Shown here in pieces: positions 22,392 through 33,124 of a stretch of 64,000 bases of DNA. The translations under genes and the position numbers were made by a program. Every line of letters begins with the position of its first letter. The first letter of the stretch is position 1. The notes below the pieces were generated by a model that did no database searches, had not been told where the DNA came from, and saw nothing but the letters and a program-made list of their open reading frames with translations. Source of the DNA: Helichrysum umbraculigerum (Eukaryota > Streptophyta > Magnoliopsida > Asterales > Asteraceae); NCBI GenBank assembly GCA_949592205.1, contig CATIUR010000006.1:67762001-67826000 (forward strand), given 5' to 3'.

Positions 22392-22758
22392 TTAAACTTT
22401 TTTCAACGTCTCAAGGATTTCATTATTCTTTCGGATAGATTCTTCGATAACATCCAGTGTATCTTCAATTTCAAGTTGATGTTTCACATCCTGAATTCGA
22501 TCTCTGCCGAGGAACAAACTTAAGTAGAGATTAGCATCATCAGTAGGACGATTATCCAGTTGATTATCCCAAACTTGCTTCTTTCGAGATGATTCACCAA
22601 CACTATCATTCAAAACACAAAGTTTTAGCCTGTTTTCCCTATCAATTGAGTTCATAGACTCGATAAGCCCTGTGACTTTTTCTTTCAATACTTGATTTTC
22701 ATATCGTGTGGTTTTTTTGTTTTTTGTGTGGTGGTGAAGATGTGCAACCAGATTCCAT
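22392..22758 (-). pseudogene. Small coiled-coil-like cargo gene E with homopolymer frameshift
   Basis: From the ATG at 22758 the frame reads MESGCTSSPPHKKQKNHTI and stops; a one-base shift within the A-runs leads into a frame open for about 110 codons (TRYENQVLKEKVTGLIESMN ..., ending EILETLKKV). The N-terminus resembles cargo protein A (Met-Glu, Ser-Gly, Pro-Pro, Lys/Arg-rich, Asn). The longer open frame starting at 22880 would instead read through upstream sequence and is less plausible. The frameshift could be a true lesion or a sequencing error in the homopolymer. A TTGAAGCGGTTATAAAC motif lies at about 23044, in a module duplicated at 25450-25804. Confidence 0.5.
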
Positions 22759-22910
22759 TTGAAATTTGGAATAAATTGATTTATTAGTTGTGAATAAAGA
22801 ATAGAAATAAGGATATTATCATTATGGGAAAAAAAAAGTTGTAATTCAACCCGATTTATAACTATGGTTCTTTGTACCAACTAATTAATTAATTAAGTAT
22901 CTAATAAATG

Positions 22911-23274
22911 CAAACTTTTCGATGCCCCCAGTCCCTCTCAATTTAAAGTCTCAACAACCAGATCGATTTTATCGTCGACTTTTAATATTTACTACGGAGT
23001 ATTATAAATTATAATAACCAGTTTATATTAGAATCAACAGATATTGAAGCGGTTATAAACATAAATGAATCGATCCAAAATGTGAGGAGCCGCTACATTT
23101 CAATTTTAACCGCTTCACTTTGGAGCTGATCTAAGAGACTAAAAAACATGAAAAGAAAAGTCAAATGTATGTCAGCCTGTCAGGGAAGGAAGCTGGGAGG
23201 GAGCCAGGGAGGGGGTGGTGACTGATGTCATAGACTTTAATTATGGCTAGGGGAGCATGGTGTGGTCTTGTCAA
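22911..23274. repeat. Promoter-like module, copy 1
   Basis: The segment contains, in order, CTTTTCGATGCCCCCA, TTTATCGTCGACTTTTAATA, TTGAAGCGGTTA, CGATCCAAAA, CCGCTACATTT, GTCAAATGTATGTC, a GGGAGGGGGTGGT block and TGTGGTCTTGTCAA. The same order recurs at 25450-25804 and partly at 25859-25995. Confidence 0.75.
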
Positions 23275-24312
23275 ATACACTAGATTTTTTTATGAGATAT
23301 GCTATAAATAACTACTCCGTATTTAACAAAATAGTCAAGGGATTATTTTGTTAAATGAGTTTGGTCAAGGGATCAAATTTGTGATTTTGTTAAATTTATT
23401 CTGACACAGCAATTATTAATTCTATAAATAAATACATGTTCCTCTTTCGATTAAGGCAAGTTCATATTTACCGTCCCCCTGCTATGGAGACTCTTATCCT
23501 ACACAGTAGATCTGGCCATGAAAAGCAATGCTCCAACATGGCCTGTTATTGTCAATTTCACTAGTGTAGTATTACTGATTCTTACAAAAACTTGTATGTC
23601 CATTACAGTTGTGGACATGTATCTTCTGCATAAACTTCACTTACAACACGCCAATTTCTGTTACTGTGGCAAAAAACGAGAAGCATTTGGCTCTTCTAGA
23701 CCATTTCCGAAGGTGTCATATTCATTCTTAAACATAACAGTAAAAAGAATGGAAGATGTGTATCAACTTAGTTCGAAATGCATGGATACATCTTTCTCGC
23801 TACAATCATTTGTGTATAAGCTTAGCAACTTCGTGCATTTTTGGGTCTTAAATGTACGTGTTGTTTGACATTTTGTGTTTGTGTTTTAATGTTTCACTTG
23901 TTTGTTTAGTTTGTTGGGCTTCCTGAAATTGTGTGTCTTGGGATAAGGACTTGATCGAGCCGAGCTGTCTATAATCTAGATGTTTTTGACCTCAATCAGA
24001 CTTGTTTTAATTTGTAACTGAAATCTTTGTAATCTTAAAGATTTTTAGGAGTTTTTTTTGTGTGTGTGTGGATGTGGTACGAAATTTTTTTAAGTGTTGA
24101 GTACATTGGATCAACTATATTGGTCAATCAATTTTCTCGTCTCCTATTTTAGTTACCAATTATGATTTCCATATGTTACCACAACATTTCTTTCTCATTG
24201 AACAAATTAAAAAGACATTTATACTTAAACTATTAAAATTAACATACATAATTGAAATTAATAGTGCCATAGGACAATTTTTGAATCTCTTAATTAATAA
24301 TGAAACATTACG
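23275..24312. other. Interior of CACTA element with an unplaced plus-strand open frame
   Basis: An open frame at 23518-23868 (starting MKSNAPTWPVIVNFTSVVLL, with one hydrophobic segment and several Cys) has no recognisable domain and no visible family link. It is noted only because it lies between two copies of the promoter-like module. Nothing else was identified. Confidence 0.3.
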
Positions 24313-24558
24313 TTATTTCTTATACAAAGAATTCAAAGTCTCTCTCTTTTGATTCATAGACCTCTCGAGTTCTTTGAGTTGCTTCCAAAGATGTTCATAC
24401 TTCTTCTTTTGTTTATTGAGTTTTTTGGTCCATAGGTTAACTTGAATATGCATTACTTCATCCCTTTGCGTTGCATAATTTAAAAGATCCATCATTGGAG
24501 AAGGAGGACGTAGAGGTATATCATTATCAGGAATTCGAGAAGATGATGCCAATGCCAT
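24313..24558 (-). CDS. Small coiled-coil-like cargo protein F of the CACTA element (81 aa)
   Basis: Unknown family. It starts MALASSSRIPDNDIPLRPPS, a Ser/Pro-rich N-terminus like those of proteins A and E. It then forms a Lys/Glu/Leu-rich helix (WTKKLNKQKKKYEHLWKQLK, ELERSMNQKRETLNSLYKK). It is intronless and intact. TATA-like CTATATATAC lies about 70 bp upstream (24627-24637, minus strand). Pro-Pro followed by a coiled-coil region is the shared layout of A, E and F. Confidence 0.6.
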   Translation of the reverse strand: MALASSSRIPDNDIPLRPPSPMMDLLNYATQRDEVMHIQVNLWTKKLNKQKKKYEHLWKQLKELERSMNQKRETLNSLYKK

Positions 24559-24930
24559 TATTATATATTGTTTTTTAAAGATGGTCTTTTAAGAGTTTAT
24601 TAATAATGTGGACTTTGGATTTTGATGTATATATAGGCAAAAGAAATTGAATTGAAGGTATTTAATTTTATTTAATCTACTACAATCACCGAAGGTGATT
24701 TTCACTATTTTTAACCTATTCAAATTCACCTACACACTATTTCAACTCAATCACAATTAATATTATGTATTAACTTACACAAATTATAAACTTTTATAAT
24801 TTATAAATATAACTAAGATCGAACAACCCAATTATGTTTAGATTTTCCATTATAAATGAAAAACTTCATAAAAAGAATTAGTTGTGATAGATGAGTAAAA
24901 AATGTATGAATTTAATTATATCAACAGCCC

Positions 24931-25045
24931 TTTGGTCTAGCACTATGTACGGGAATCTATCAATTGAGAGGTTATGTGTTCGAGTCTCGTGAGAGACAAG
25001 TGCACATTAATCTTGTGAGTTAAATTGTAGTATTCTTTTTTTTTA
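24931..25045 (+). mobile_element. Decayed tRNA-derived SINE
   Basis: TTTGGTCTAGCACTATG resembles a diverged box A region and TGTTCGAGTCTC a box B, about 50 bp apart, followed by a T-rich end. Low confidence because both boxes are imperfect. Confidence 0.35.
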
Positions 25046-25227
25046 AGCACTTAATAATTTTGTGCCAATTGATAACTTTTTTTTAATATTAAATTACAGA
25101 AAGTAAGAAATTTCTTTAATAATATTGAAGTTTCAAGTTTATAGAAGATTTATGAATTAATATCTTGAAGTATTTTTTGTTAGGTGACACATGGCACCAT
25201 ATTAGGTGCTACTGTGTCAACTTAATG

Positions 25228-25230
<3 letters not shown>

Positions 25231-25279
<49 letters not shown>
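25231..25279. repeat. (AT)n microsatellite
   Basis: AT dinucleotide run of about 24 units. Confidence 0.9.
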
Positions 25280-25280
<1 letters not shown>

Positions 25281-25449
25281 CAACAACCAAAGATTATTTA
25301 CATGCATGTCACAAAATATATAAGGCCGCCATGAACCGATCCATATACATTAATTAATTAAACTTAAAAATGTGTGGGGAACCGGATTAAATATTGATTA
25401 ATTCTTCCACCTGTATAATACGAGTAATTAAAAGTCAATCGTAATTGAA

Positions 25450-25804
25450 AAACTTTTCGATGCCCCCATTCCCCCAACAAGCAAATCAATTTTATCGTCG
25501 ACTTTTAATACTTTAATTATATATTAATTAATTAATTAATTTATAATTAATAAATAATTAATAAGCATTTTGTTAAAATAGAATCAATATATCTTGAAGC
25601 GGTTAAAAGCATTAATGAACCGATCCAAAACATATAAGACCGCCACATTTTCTTTAATAGGAATAAAAATTTAATACAAATAAAAATTGTTAAAAAAGTC
25701 AAATATATGTCTAGAAAGTGGGCTGGGGAGGGTCAGGGAGGGGGTGGTACATGTATCATAGACTTGATAAGGCTAGGGATAGGAACATTGTGTGGTCTTG
25801 TCAA
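25450..25804. repeat. Promoter-like module, copy 2
   Basis: Matches 22911-23274 in order and mostly in sequence: ACTTTTCGATGCCCCC, ATCGTCGACTTTTAATA, TTGAAGCGGTTAAAA, CCGATCCAAAA, CCGCCACATTT, GTCAAATATATGTC, GGGAGGGGGTGGT and TGTGGTCTTGTCAA. It has a longer ATTAATTAATT insert. No intact small gene was recognised directly downstream of this copy on the minus strand except F, about 0.9 kb away. Confidence 0.75.
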
Positions 25805-25858
25805 CCGGATTAAATATGGCCACCCGTCTATTAAGTTTATTTATCATCAGACGTAAAT

Positions 25859-25995
25859 GCAAATTTTTCATGACCAAGTCGATCCCCCAACAGCCAAATC
25901 AATTTCATTAATCAATACTCATTATTTGTTAAATGAATGAATCAACAATGTTGAAGCGGGAAAAAATTATTAAACCGATCCAAAATTATTAAAAC
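25859..25995. repeat. Promoter-like module, partial copy 3
   Basis: GCAAATTTTTCATGACC, CCCCCAACAGCCAAATCAATTT, TTGAAGCGGGA and AAACCGATCCAAAA follow the same order as the left half of copies 1 and 2. A further fragment (AATATCGTCGACC ... AAACCGATCCAAA) occurs near 27668-27730. Confidence 0.55.
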
Positions 25996-26272
25996 TATTA
26001 AACCGGATTAAACTCTCATATCAATTTGATTTGTATATTTCTACGACGATGATGATTTGCTATTATAAAAATAACTAATGCTTTAAAAAAACAATTAAGA
26101 AAAACATTGACCAAGTGCCTTAAATTTTGACTAACATAATTTTTTGACACCGTTTGGCATAGTAGTTTCATTGTTTCAAAAACATAAATACCATGCAACA
26201 CTGAAAGTCTGAAACTACTGTTCTTTTCTAGAACCGTGGTCTATATATATGGAGTATTTTTTTTTTTAAAGG

Positions 26273-26274
<2 letters not shown>

Positions 26275-26341
<67 letters not shown>
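26275..26341. repeat. (AT)n microsatellite
   Basis: AT dinucleotide run of about 33 units. Confidence 0.9.
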
Positions 26342-26344
<3 letters not shown>

Positions 26345-26699
26345 ATACACTGTTCTAAACAGTAATCAACCATTGGCTTCGGCAATCACTTTTGCAATGG
26401 GATTGATATATACAATATGGGTTTTGTTATTTCATCCACCAAAACTTTGCTATACTATACTTGTACTATGTGCTTAAATGTTTGTACAGTTTGGTGTAAA
26501 CATCAAAAGTTATGTTGTACAGTATATGTCAACACCCATTTGCAATACACTCATCGATCAACTGTTCTATATTCTATGTATCAATTAATAATCAATATAT
26601 CAACCGCTGTTTATTTTTTTAAATTGAGAATATGTATCGGCATACCCAATTATAAATACCCATTACTCCGTTAGCTTTGGCAATCACTTTTGCATACAA

Positions 26700-27404
26700 T
26701 CATCCGGCACAATCACCTAAATTGGTAACAATAGCATCATCCAAACAACAAAATGAAGCAGTTCCATATGAAGTTCTCACGTTTTGGTGATCTTCTTTCA
26801 GAACAATATTCATTCACGACCGCAATTTCTCTGTTTACTCGTCCGTCAATCATAGCCGAATCAAATCTCAACTAACGGAATAAAATATTCCTTAAGGTCA
26901 CTATTATGCTTTTCTCAAAACGTATTCACATTTTCCATTACTCTGGCAAAAAGCCTGGTAGTTTTGCTGATTCTTTCAAAAACATATCTTTTGCCGAACA
27001 AATGAAATTTTGCATCATAGAAGTCCTTGCAAGGTATATCTTGCTATTCGTCCGAGTTCTTCAATTGGAGATCAAAATAGATCGAGTATGTAACAATACG
27101 TGGTTATAATTATATAAGCTACCTAGGTTAAATGTTACTCAATCATACAGTATTATATTGTACGTACTATACGTACGTTGTTATGTAATTTTATGGTATC
27201 AGTGTGGGGTGTTAGTATATTAAATCAAATTGTTACATGGGAATTATATATAAAGATGAAGCAAAACAAAAAAGAATTTGGAACATGGGAATTATATATA
27301 TAAAGATGATCAAGTTTCAGTACCGGATTTCTGCAGAAACTGCAACGAGATTTATTGTTCGTATACAAGGTTTTGTTATGTCTCAATTGTGTATTTGGGA
27401 CTCA
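26700..27404. other. CACTA interior with short plus-strand open frames, function unknown
   Basis: Short frames from ATG at 26753 (MKQFHMKFSRFGDLLSEQYS) and 26906 (MLFSKRIHIFHYSGKKPGSF) show no domain. GGAACATGGGAATTATATATA-like text is doubled around 27235-27300 (TGGGAATTATATATAAAGATGA twice). I cannot assign a gene. Confidence 0.3.
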
Positions 27405-27406
27405 AA

Positions 27407-27667
27407 CATCGCGTTCTGCTTTGTAATAACTTGAAGATGAGATTAATGATAATGGAACCAGTGAAGATGAAAAGGCTAGAGTAAATTATCATCAACTGAA
27501 CATGTACATCATATCAATATATACTATGTTATTTTTGTGTTCGTAGTTTATATTTTCAATCGTATGAATTAATTAGCTCATGTACATCGCATTCTGCTTT
27601 GTAGAAGAGAATGATTATGATAATGGTACGAGTGAAGATGAAAAGGCTAGGATAAACTATCATCGAT
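27407..27667 (+). repeat. Direct repeat encoding an acidic peptide, two copies
   Basis: Copies at about 27407-27493 and 27585-27667 share CATCGCxTTCTGCTTTGTA, GATAATGG and GAAGATGAAAAGGCTAG. In one frame both read Asp-Asn-Gly-Thr-Ser-Glu-Asp-Glu-Lys-Ala-Arg followed by Asn-Tyr-His. The second follows a TTTGTAG acceptor-like signal. It may be a duplicated exon of an unrecognised plus-strand gene. Confidence 0.4.
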
Positions 27668-27729
27668 AATATCGTCGACCTTTATTAACTTTAATTTATA
27701 AAAAATTAAATAACTAAAAACCGATCCAA

Positions 27730-28635
27730 ACTTTCATATAACAGCCTTCATTAATCATTATATACCAAAACTTCAACATTCAAATATTGTCTTTTGGGCC
27801 GATCCATGAACATCTTGGCATGGTCCAAACAAATGAACAATACCCGAGGAAATAAAGGGATCGTATTAATTGCGGCATTTTGGGCCAAAACCCTGAAGGC
27901 TACGATCTTGCATGCACAAGGAGGATCGTCACTCGATCAGAAGAAATGCTCGAACATATCTTACCCACTAGTGAGTCTGATATATTAATCGCCCATCAAT
28001 CTTCCATTACAAGAAAAACCGTGTGATATTATCTGGAACCTCTTTCAGACATATTCCATTAGAAAATGGGTATCCGATAGTATCACACGTGTTTATACAA
28101 TACGTTTGATCGACGTCTCCTTTTTCTTCTTGATTTCAACACCAATAGAGAATCTACTAACATTCTTGAGTTCCAGAAGAGAAAGAAAACCTCACACTTC
28201 TGAAGAAACAAGTAGATTCGTCTAAGGATGCCAAAAATTTTAAACAGAGAAATCTCAGTTGAAGAGTTGAGTATTTGTTAATTTCTTTTTGATAGATCTG
28301 ATCACGAAAAGTGAATTTGATAGATATTTGAGAAATTAGATGAGAGATGATCAGTCTCTGACCATTAGATACTTGAATGAGGATCATATTGGGAACTTAA
28401 TTAATTGATGATTATATTTAGGGTTTGGATGAAAAAGTGACCTAATGTGTATGTATATTTATACTACAATGAGAATGAATACCATACCATTAATGAATGA
28501 ATTGAATGCTAACAAGTAACACCTACCGACGCGACTCTAACCTTTTGCATATGTATCTATATATATATATATCTATATCTATATATTTAAAAATTAAATC
28601 TGATTATGAAATAGAAAATAAAAAAAGAAGCTATT
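27730..28635. other. CACTA interior, no supported gene
   Basis: A minus-strand open frame at 28157-28387 (MILIQVSNGQRLIISHLISQ...) lies where another array member would be expected, and a plus-strand frame exists at 27794-27988, but neither shows the composition or promoter layout of the cargo genes. Confidence 0.3.
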
Positions 28636-29089
28636 GAAGCGTAATAATAGTTTTACCGGAGGGTAAGGCATTTCAATTGGGGCGGTGTTTATCTAACCGC
28701 TACTAATTGTTTCTTACAATTGAAGCGGGATAGTTTTACCCGCTTCAAAATAAATTTACTAGTGGCGGTTTATAAGTAACCGCTACAACTATTTATCACA
28801 ATTGAAGCGGGAACGTTTTACCCGCTTCAAAATGAATTTACTAGTAGTGGTTTAAAAATAACCGCTACAAATTGGTTACCCCAATTGAAGCGGGTTCATT
28901 TACCCGCCATAAATGTTATTACTTGAGGCGGTTTAACCTTAACCGCTGCATTTGTGTAGTTGAGACCCCACTTTTTGACAGGTAAACCGCTACAAATTAG
29001 ATAATTGGACCCACTTTATAATCCATATAGCGGTTTTCACTTAAAACCGCTATAAAGCTGCGCTCTTTTTACTCGTTTTTGTACTAGTG
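28636..29089. promoter_or_regulatory. Right CACTA subterminal repeat region
   Basis: More than a dozen GAAGCGGG, GGCGGTTT, AACCGCTAC and CCCGCTTCAAA words in alternating orientation fill the last 450 bp before the right terminus. Several are arranged as pairs (GAAGCGGGATAGTTTTACCC then GCTTC). This mirrors the left end. Confidence 0.8.
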
Positions 29090-29092
29090 GTA

Positions 29093-29988
29093 TATACTAA
29101 GCGAATAGTAAAGATGACTCCAGGATTTGCCATGTAGGCAACAATGACACGTGGCAACTTCTTATCATTCCAATCAATTTATGAAATAAAATAATAGTAA
29201 ATATTATTCTTATTACTATTTAATAATACTTAAATCGAACGTATTTGTATCAGATTCCAACTTATGTGTATCAAATTTAATTATTAATTTAAATTTACAT
29301 TATATAAATATATATAGTCCAACGTATTTGTTATTTGTATCGAATTTAATTATTAATTTAAATTTAAATAAATATATATAGATATGAATATTATGGTTTA
29401 AATAATAAACAAAAATTTTAAATTAATAAATTCAGTTAATAAATAATTAGAAAGTAAGTCTACGGATGTATCATCAATCCTTACATGAATCTAATTGGTG
29501 AATAAACAAGTTCCCGATTTATAATTAATTAATTTAAATATGCTATTGTTTTCATTGTTATGCATGAATACATTGTGTCGTCTTATTGCTATTAGTTATC
29601 ACTGTAAAGTATGAACAAATTCATGAATCTTAGAAATCTTTATGGTTAATTAGTGCTTATGTGTGTTGTATAATGGTTTATGAGGGATGAATAACCATTA
29701 ATATTTAGTTATAATTACAATTGATCCATTAAAAATTATATATTACAAAGTGCCGTGCGCCAATGACCTCTTACCCAAGTGGTAAGAGTGAGGTAAGGAG
29801 TTTTCCCAATGATGGAGAGGTCTCGGGTTCGAGCCTCTCCAGAGGGTTTCTTCTTAGGTGAGGCAAAAGGTGGGGTCAGTAGTGGTGGCACGATGATACT
29901 CCATTACTGATCCGAAAGAGTTATTTGCCGTTCCAAAAAAAAAAAAAAAAAAAAACAAAGTGCCGTGCATCGCACGGGTCTACATCTA

Positions 29989-29989
<1 letters not shown>
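29093..29989 (+). mobile_element. Helitron, family A, split by a SINE near its 3-prime end
   Basis: It ends with hairpin CCGTGCATCGCACGGG then TCTACATCTAG before T at 29990, matching the family A end at 3691. Its last several hundred bases also resemble 3560-3691. The beginning (TATACTAAGCGAATAGTAAAGATGACTCC-like) resembles plant Helitron 5-prime ends, but the initial TC was not seen; the giant CACTA element inserted at or near that end. It contains no genes. Confidence 0.55.
29759..29954 (+). mobile_element. tRNA-derived SINE with 14 bp target duplication
   Basis: Box A-like CTTACCCAAGTGGTAAGAG and box B GGTTCGAGCC are well preserved and the unit ends in a run of about twenty A. ACAAAGTGCCGTGC flanks it on both sides (29745-29758 and 29955-29968), so it landed inside the terminal hairpin of the Helitron. 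The preserved boxes and duplication suggest a recent insertion. Confidence 0.85.

Positions 29990-29990
<1 letters not shown>

Positions 29991-30069
<79 letters not shown>
29991..30069. repeat. (AT)n microsatellite
   Basis: AT dinucleotide run of about 38 units directly after the Helitron CTAG, the same arrangement as at 3692. Confidence 0.95.
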
Positions 30070-30071
<2 letters not shown>

Positions 30072-30194
30072 TTTTAAGACCCGTAAAAATACGGGTTTGT
30101 TAAAAAATCAAAACTATAGGATTATTCGACGTTATTTTTTTAAGTAAAATAAAGTTAAATGTAACTTGTATGTATTAACCCGTGAATACACGAG

Positions 30195-32415
30195 TATAAC
30201 ACCCCTCATTTAGTAAACCATTATAATAATGATTCTTGACTCGGAAGCGTAAATTTAAAACATATAAAAGTACATAAGTTGTTTTCAAAACTTAACACAC
30301 CACATTTATCAATCTATTACAACCATAATAATACCATAATGAGGTGTTATATAAATTCACCATTTTCTTATCAAATCAAAATATATCAGAGTATACTCCG
30401 GTTGTCAAACATTTCATCATTTCCAAGAACTTCCAGCCCAGCCCAATATGTCCCATCAATTATAACCTGCAGGAATGATTGTAGTGGGGTTAGCATAACG
30501 CTAAGTGAGGGAACCAATAAACACAGTCCAACTTAGCATAACAACTCTGTTTACATCAAATAATCGTAAATATACAATATCACAGAGTATCTAGAGTTCT
30601 TGGGGAAACCTTCAGCCAAGAATATACAATTCTATTTCAATGAGATAACATCTCAATACAATAACATGTCAATGAGGATCGGTGGTTCTGGAGATACCAT
30701 AATACCCGGGGATTCTCCAAGAACACTTATCGTACATATCCTTATGGCCATAAAGGACGAGACCGATAGTTTGGTACTAATCTCATACAACCTAATTTCC
30801 TATTAACGATAAGTACAAGGAAATTCCTGTCGTCTTACAATAGTAACCAAACCCAACTAACACGTTGACCTCAATACCATGATGCCCGAAGGCCAAATAA
30901 CAAGTGATCACATATTCAATCAGGTCAACATATCAGACTAAACAGTCTATCAACAGTATTATTACTACTAGCCATAATCATGATGGAAAACAAAAACAGT
31001 AATAATACGTTACTCGTTGTAACCAAACGTGTTACAACTAAATCACACTGAGGTTATAGATCCACTCACCAATACCTCAGTCGTCCACTCAGAAGTCTAA
31101 TATCACTGAGTCTTCTCAAGATCTGAGAATACAAATAACTAATGAGTTAGTATCTCATCACAATAATTATGTAACTTACTTCATAATTATATAACATCAT
31201 TCAATATGGAATAGTAAAACAGTCACAATAATCCATTTTAACAACTAAATCAAATATTAAATTAATAATGATTAATAGCTCATTATCCCATATTTAGTCC
31301 ATACTATGTTTATATACTCAATTCAATACATTATATCATATTAGCAAACGATAACCAGATTGTAATAACAACTTCGACTACTTAGTCCAATCATGCCTTA
31401 TTAACATAGCAAATATATAGTAATCGAATTTCAATTACACTTATACAATCAATCATTAAATTTCTTAGTTTCATAATATTATCGTATCACATTCATATTT
31501 AATGTTAAGTCTTATAACACAAGTTATAAAATATGCTTATAGCCATCTAGTACCCACCGGCTACTATTAGTACCCGCCAAGTACTTATTTTAACCCAGAT
31601 TCTGTCCCAAATTTGACATTAGAACCCGCCGGTTCAAGTTAAAAATAGTCGGGTTCTAACATATAATTCGAGCACCCACTGGGTTCCGGTAGGACCCGTC
31701 GGGTCAATCTGCAGAACCTGTTAACAATTTTAACCCGAATCCAAACCCCAAACAATCACAAAACCAAGTTTCTAACTCAAACTAAGACAACAACTAACAT
31801 CGCAAACATCATATATCATCACTAATAACCTAATAGATCTAATAATACTCATTTAAGTATCAATTACATTCCTAATTCTTTAACTTAAATGATTTCAAAT
31901 AAACAACTAAGTTCATGTATAACTTAAACAAGAACACTTACACTTTAATAAGGAAGCTAAAAAAATCAAGATGATGATGACGAATAAACTGAAGTGAAAT
32001 CAACGATTACAATCACATGAACACTTTTGCTTTCTATGTCTCCTTTAATTAATTTTCTTTTTGTAAATGAGTTTTAGGTTGTACAAAAAGAGAGAGAGAG
32101 ATTTACAATTTTGGGAAAGTTGGAAAGAAATGAGTCGGCAATCCCAAACCGACTCATTACTTATTTAATTATTTTGTCTTCTTTCTAAACTTATCGTCTG
32201 GAACCTAAAACCTTTTGCGATTTCAACAATTTTATTTTACTGACAACTTTATAAAGTTAAAACGATTAATAATTTACTTGTCACAATAAGTCATTTAGCC
32301 CCCTTTTTTTAATTATTTTCAATTAACAATACCAAATCATTTCCTAACATATTAAGTAATAATTTAAAGTCGGAAAATAATTATTATACTACTAGACCCA
32401 AAACTGGGTGTTACA
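30195..32415. mobile_element. Solo LTR, Ty3/gypsy-like, 2.2 kb
   Basis: The unit begins TATAACACCCCTCATTT and ends AACTGGGTGTTACA. The ends are inverted versions of each other, as in many gypsy LTRs that start TGTAACACCC (here the second base has changed). The 5 bp ACGAG lies on both sides (30190-30194 and 32416-32420). No gag-pol or primer-binding region remains between two LTRs, so this is the product of LTR-LTR recombination. Interior matches such as AACCCGCCGGT words are unassigned. Assignment to gypsy rather than copia rests on length and terminal sequence only. Confidence 0.7.
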
Positions 32416-32420
32416 ACGAG

Positions 32421-33120
32421 TTTGACAAAAAATATAAGTTACAGGATTATTTGAGAACATATTAGCAAATATTATAATATAGGTTATCATAACAATAACA
32501 TCTAAACTTCTGTTTGGTCCCGAACGTCCCAAACCCGTACATAATGACCTACTACAATATCTAATCTAATAGCAAACCTATTTTGGCCATTTTTACAATA
32601 TCCCCTATCAAAACTAAAATGGCCAAAACTATTACCAAAATTTAGACCAAAATGACCATTTATATAAACATGGTCATTTTTACAATAATACATAAAACAT
32701 GACAAACAAAAACCTTCAAATCTTCATTATCTTCAATCTCCATTCCTCTTACAATCTTCCACAAATATTCAACTATCCATTACCAATCATCCACAATCCT
32801 TCATTCTGTGAGCCATCATTATCTCTCCAAAGAATGTATTCACTTTTAAGAGTCAACTCTGCCCACTTTTTACCCTTACTCAAAACTGCATTAGCACACC
32901 TTCTAACAAATAACCATATCCCCATCCTGAATTTTGCCCATTGACCCACAAAAGTCAGACTATTTACAGGTTTGACATTACTCATTACAATATCAAATTG
33001 AACATATTTATCCATCACAGGTGCTGAGCTTACTGTTTATTGCCAACCAAAATATAAATGCATGCCTTGGCTAATCAAGTTAATACATTTTTGGTTACTA
33101 AAATAGATGAGATATTAAAA
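32421..33120. other. Intergenic sequence, no supported gene
   Basis: Overlapping open frames on both strands around 32699-33018 are not supported by splice signals or motifs. Confidence 0.4.
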
Positions 33121-33124
33121 GCTA

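Noticed and set aside
29759..29840. A functional tRNA gene
   Set aside because: Box A and box B look good but the cloverleaf cannot be completed; the poly-A tail and 14 bp target duplication show a SINE.
32699..33018. Overlapping 81-codon frames on both strands
   Set aside because: No splice or promoter support and no recognisable domain.
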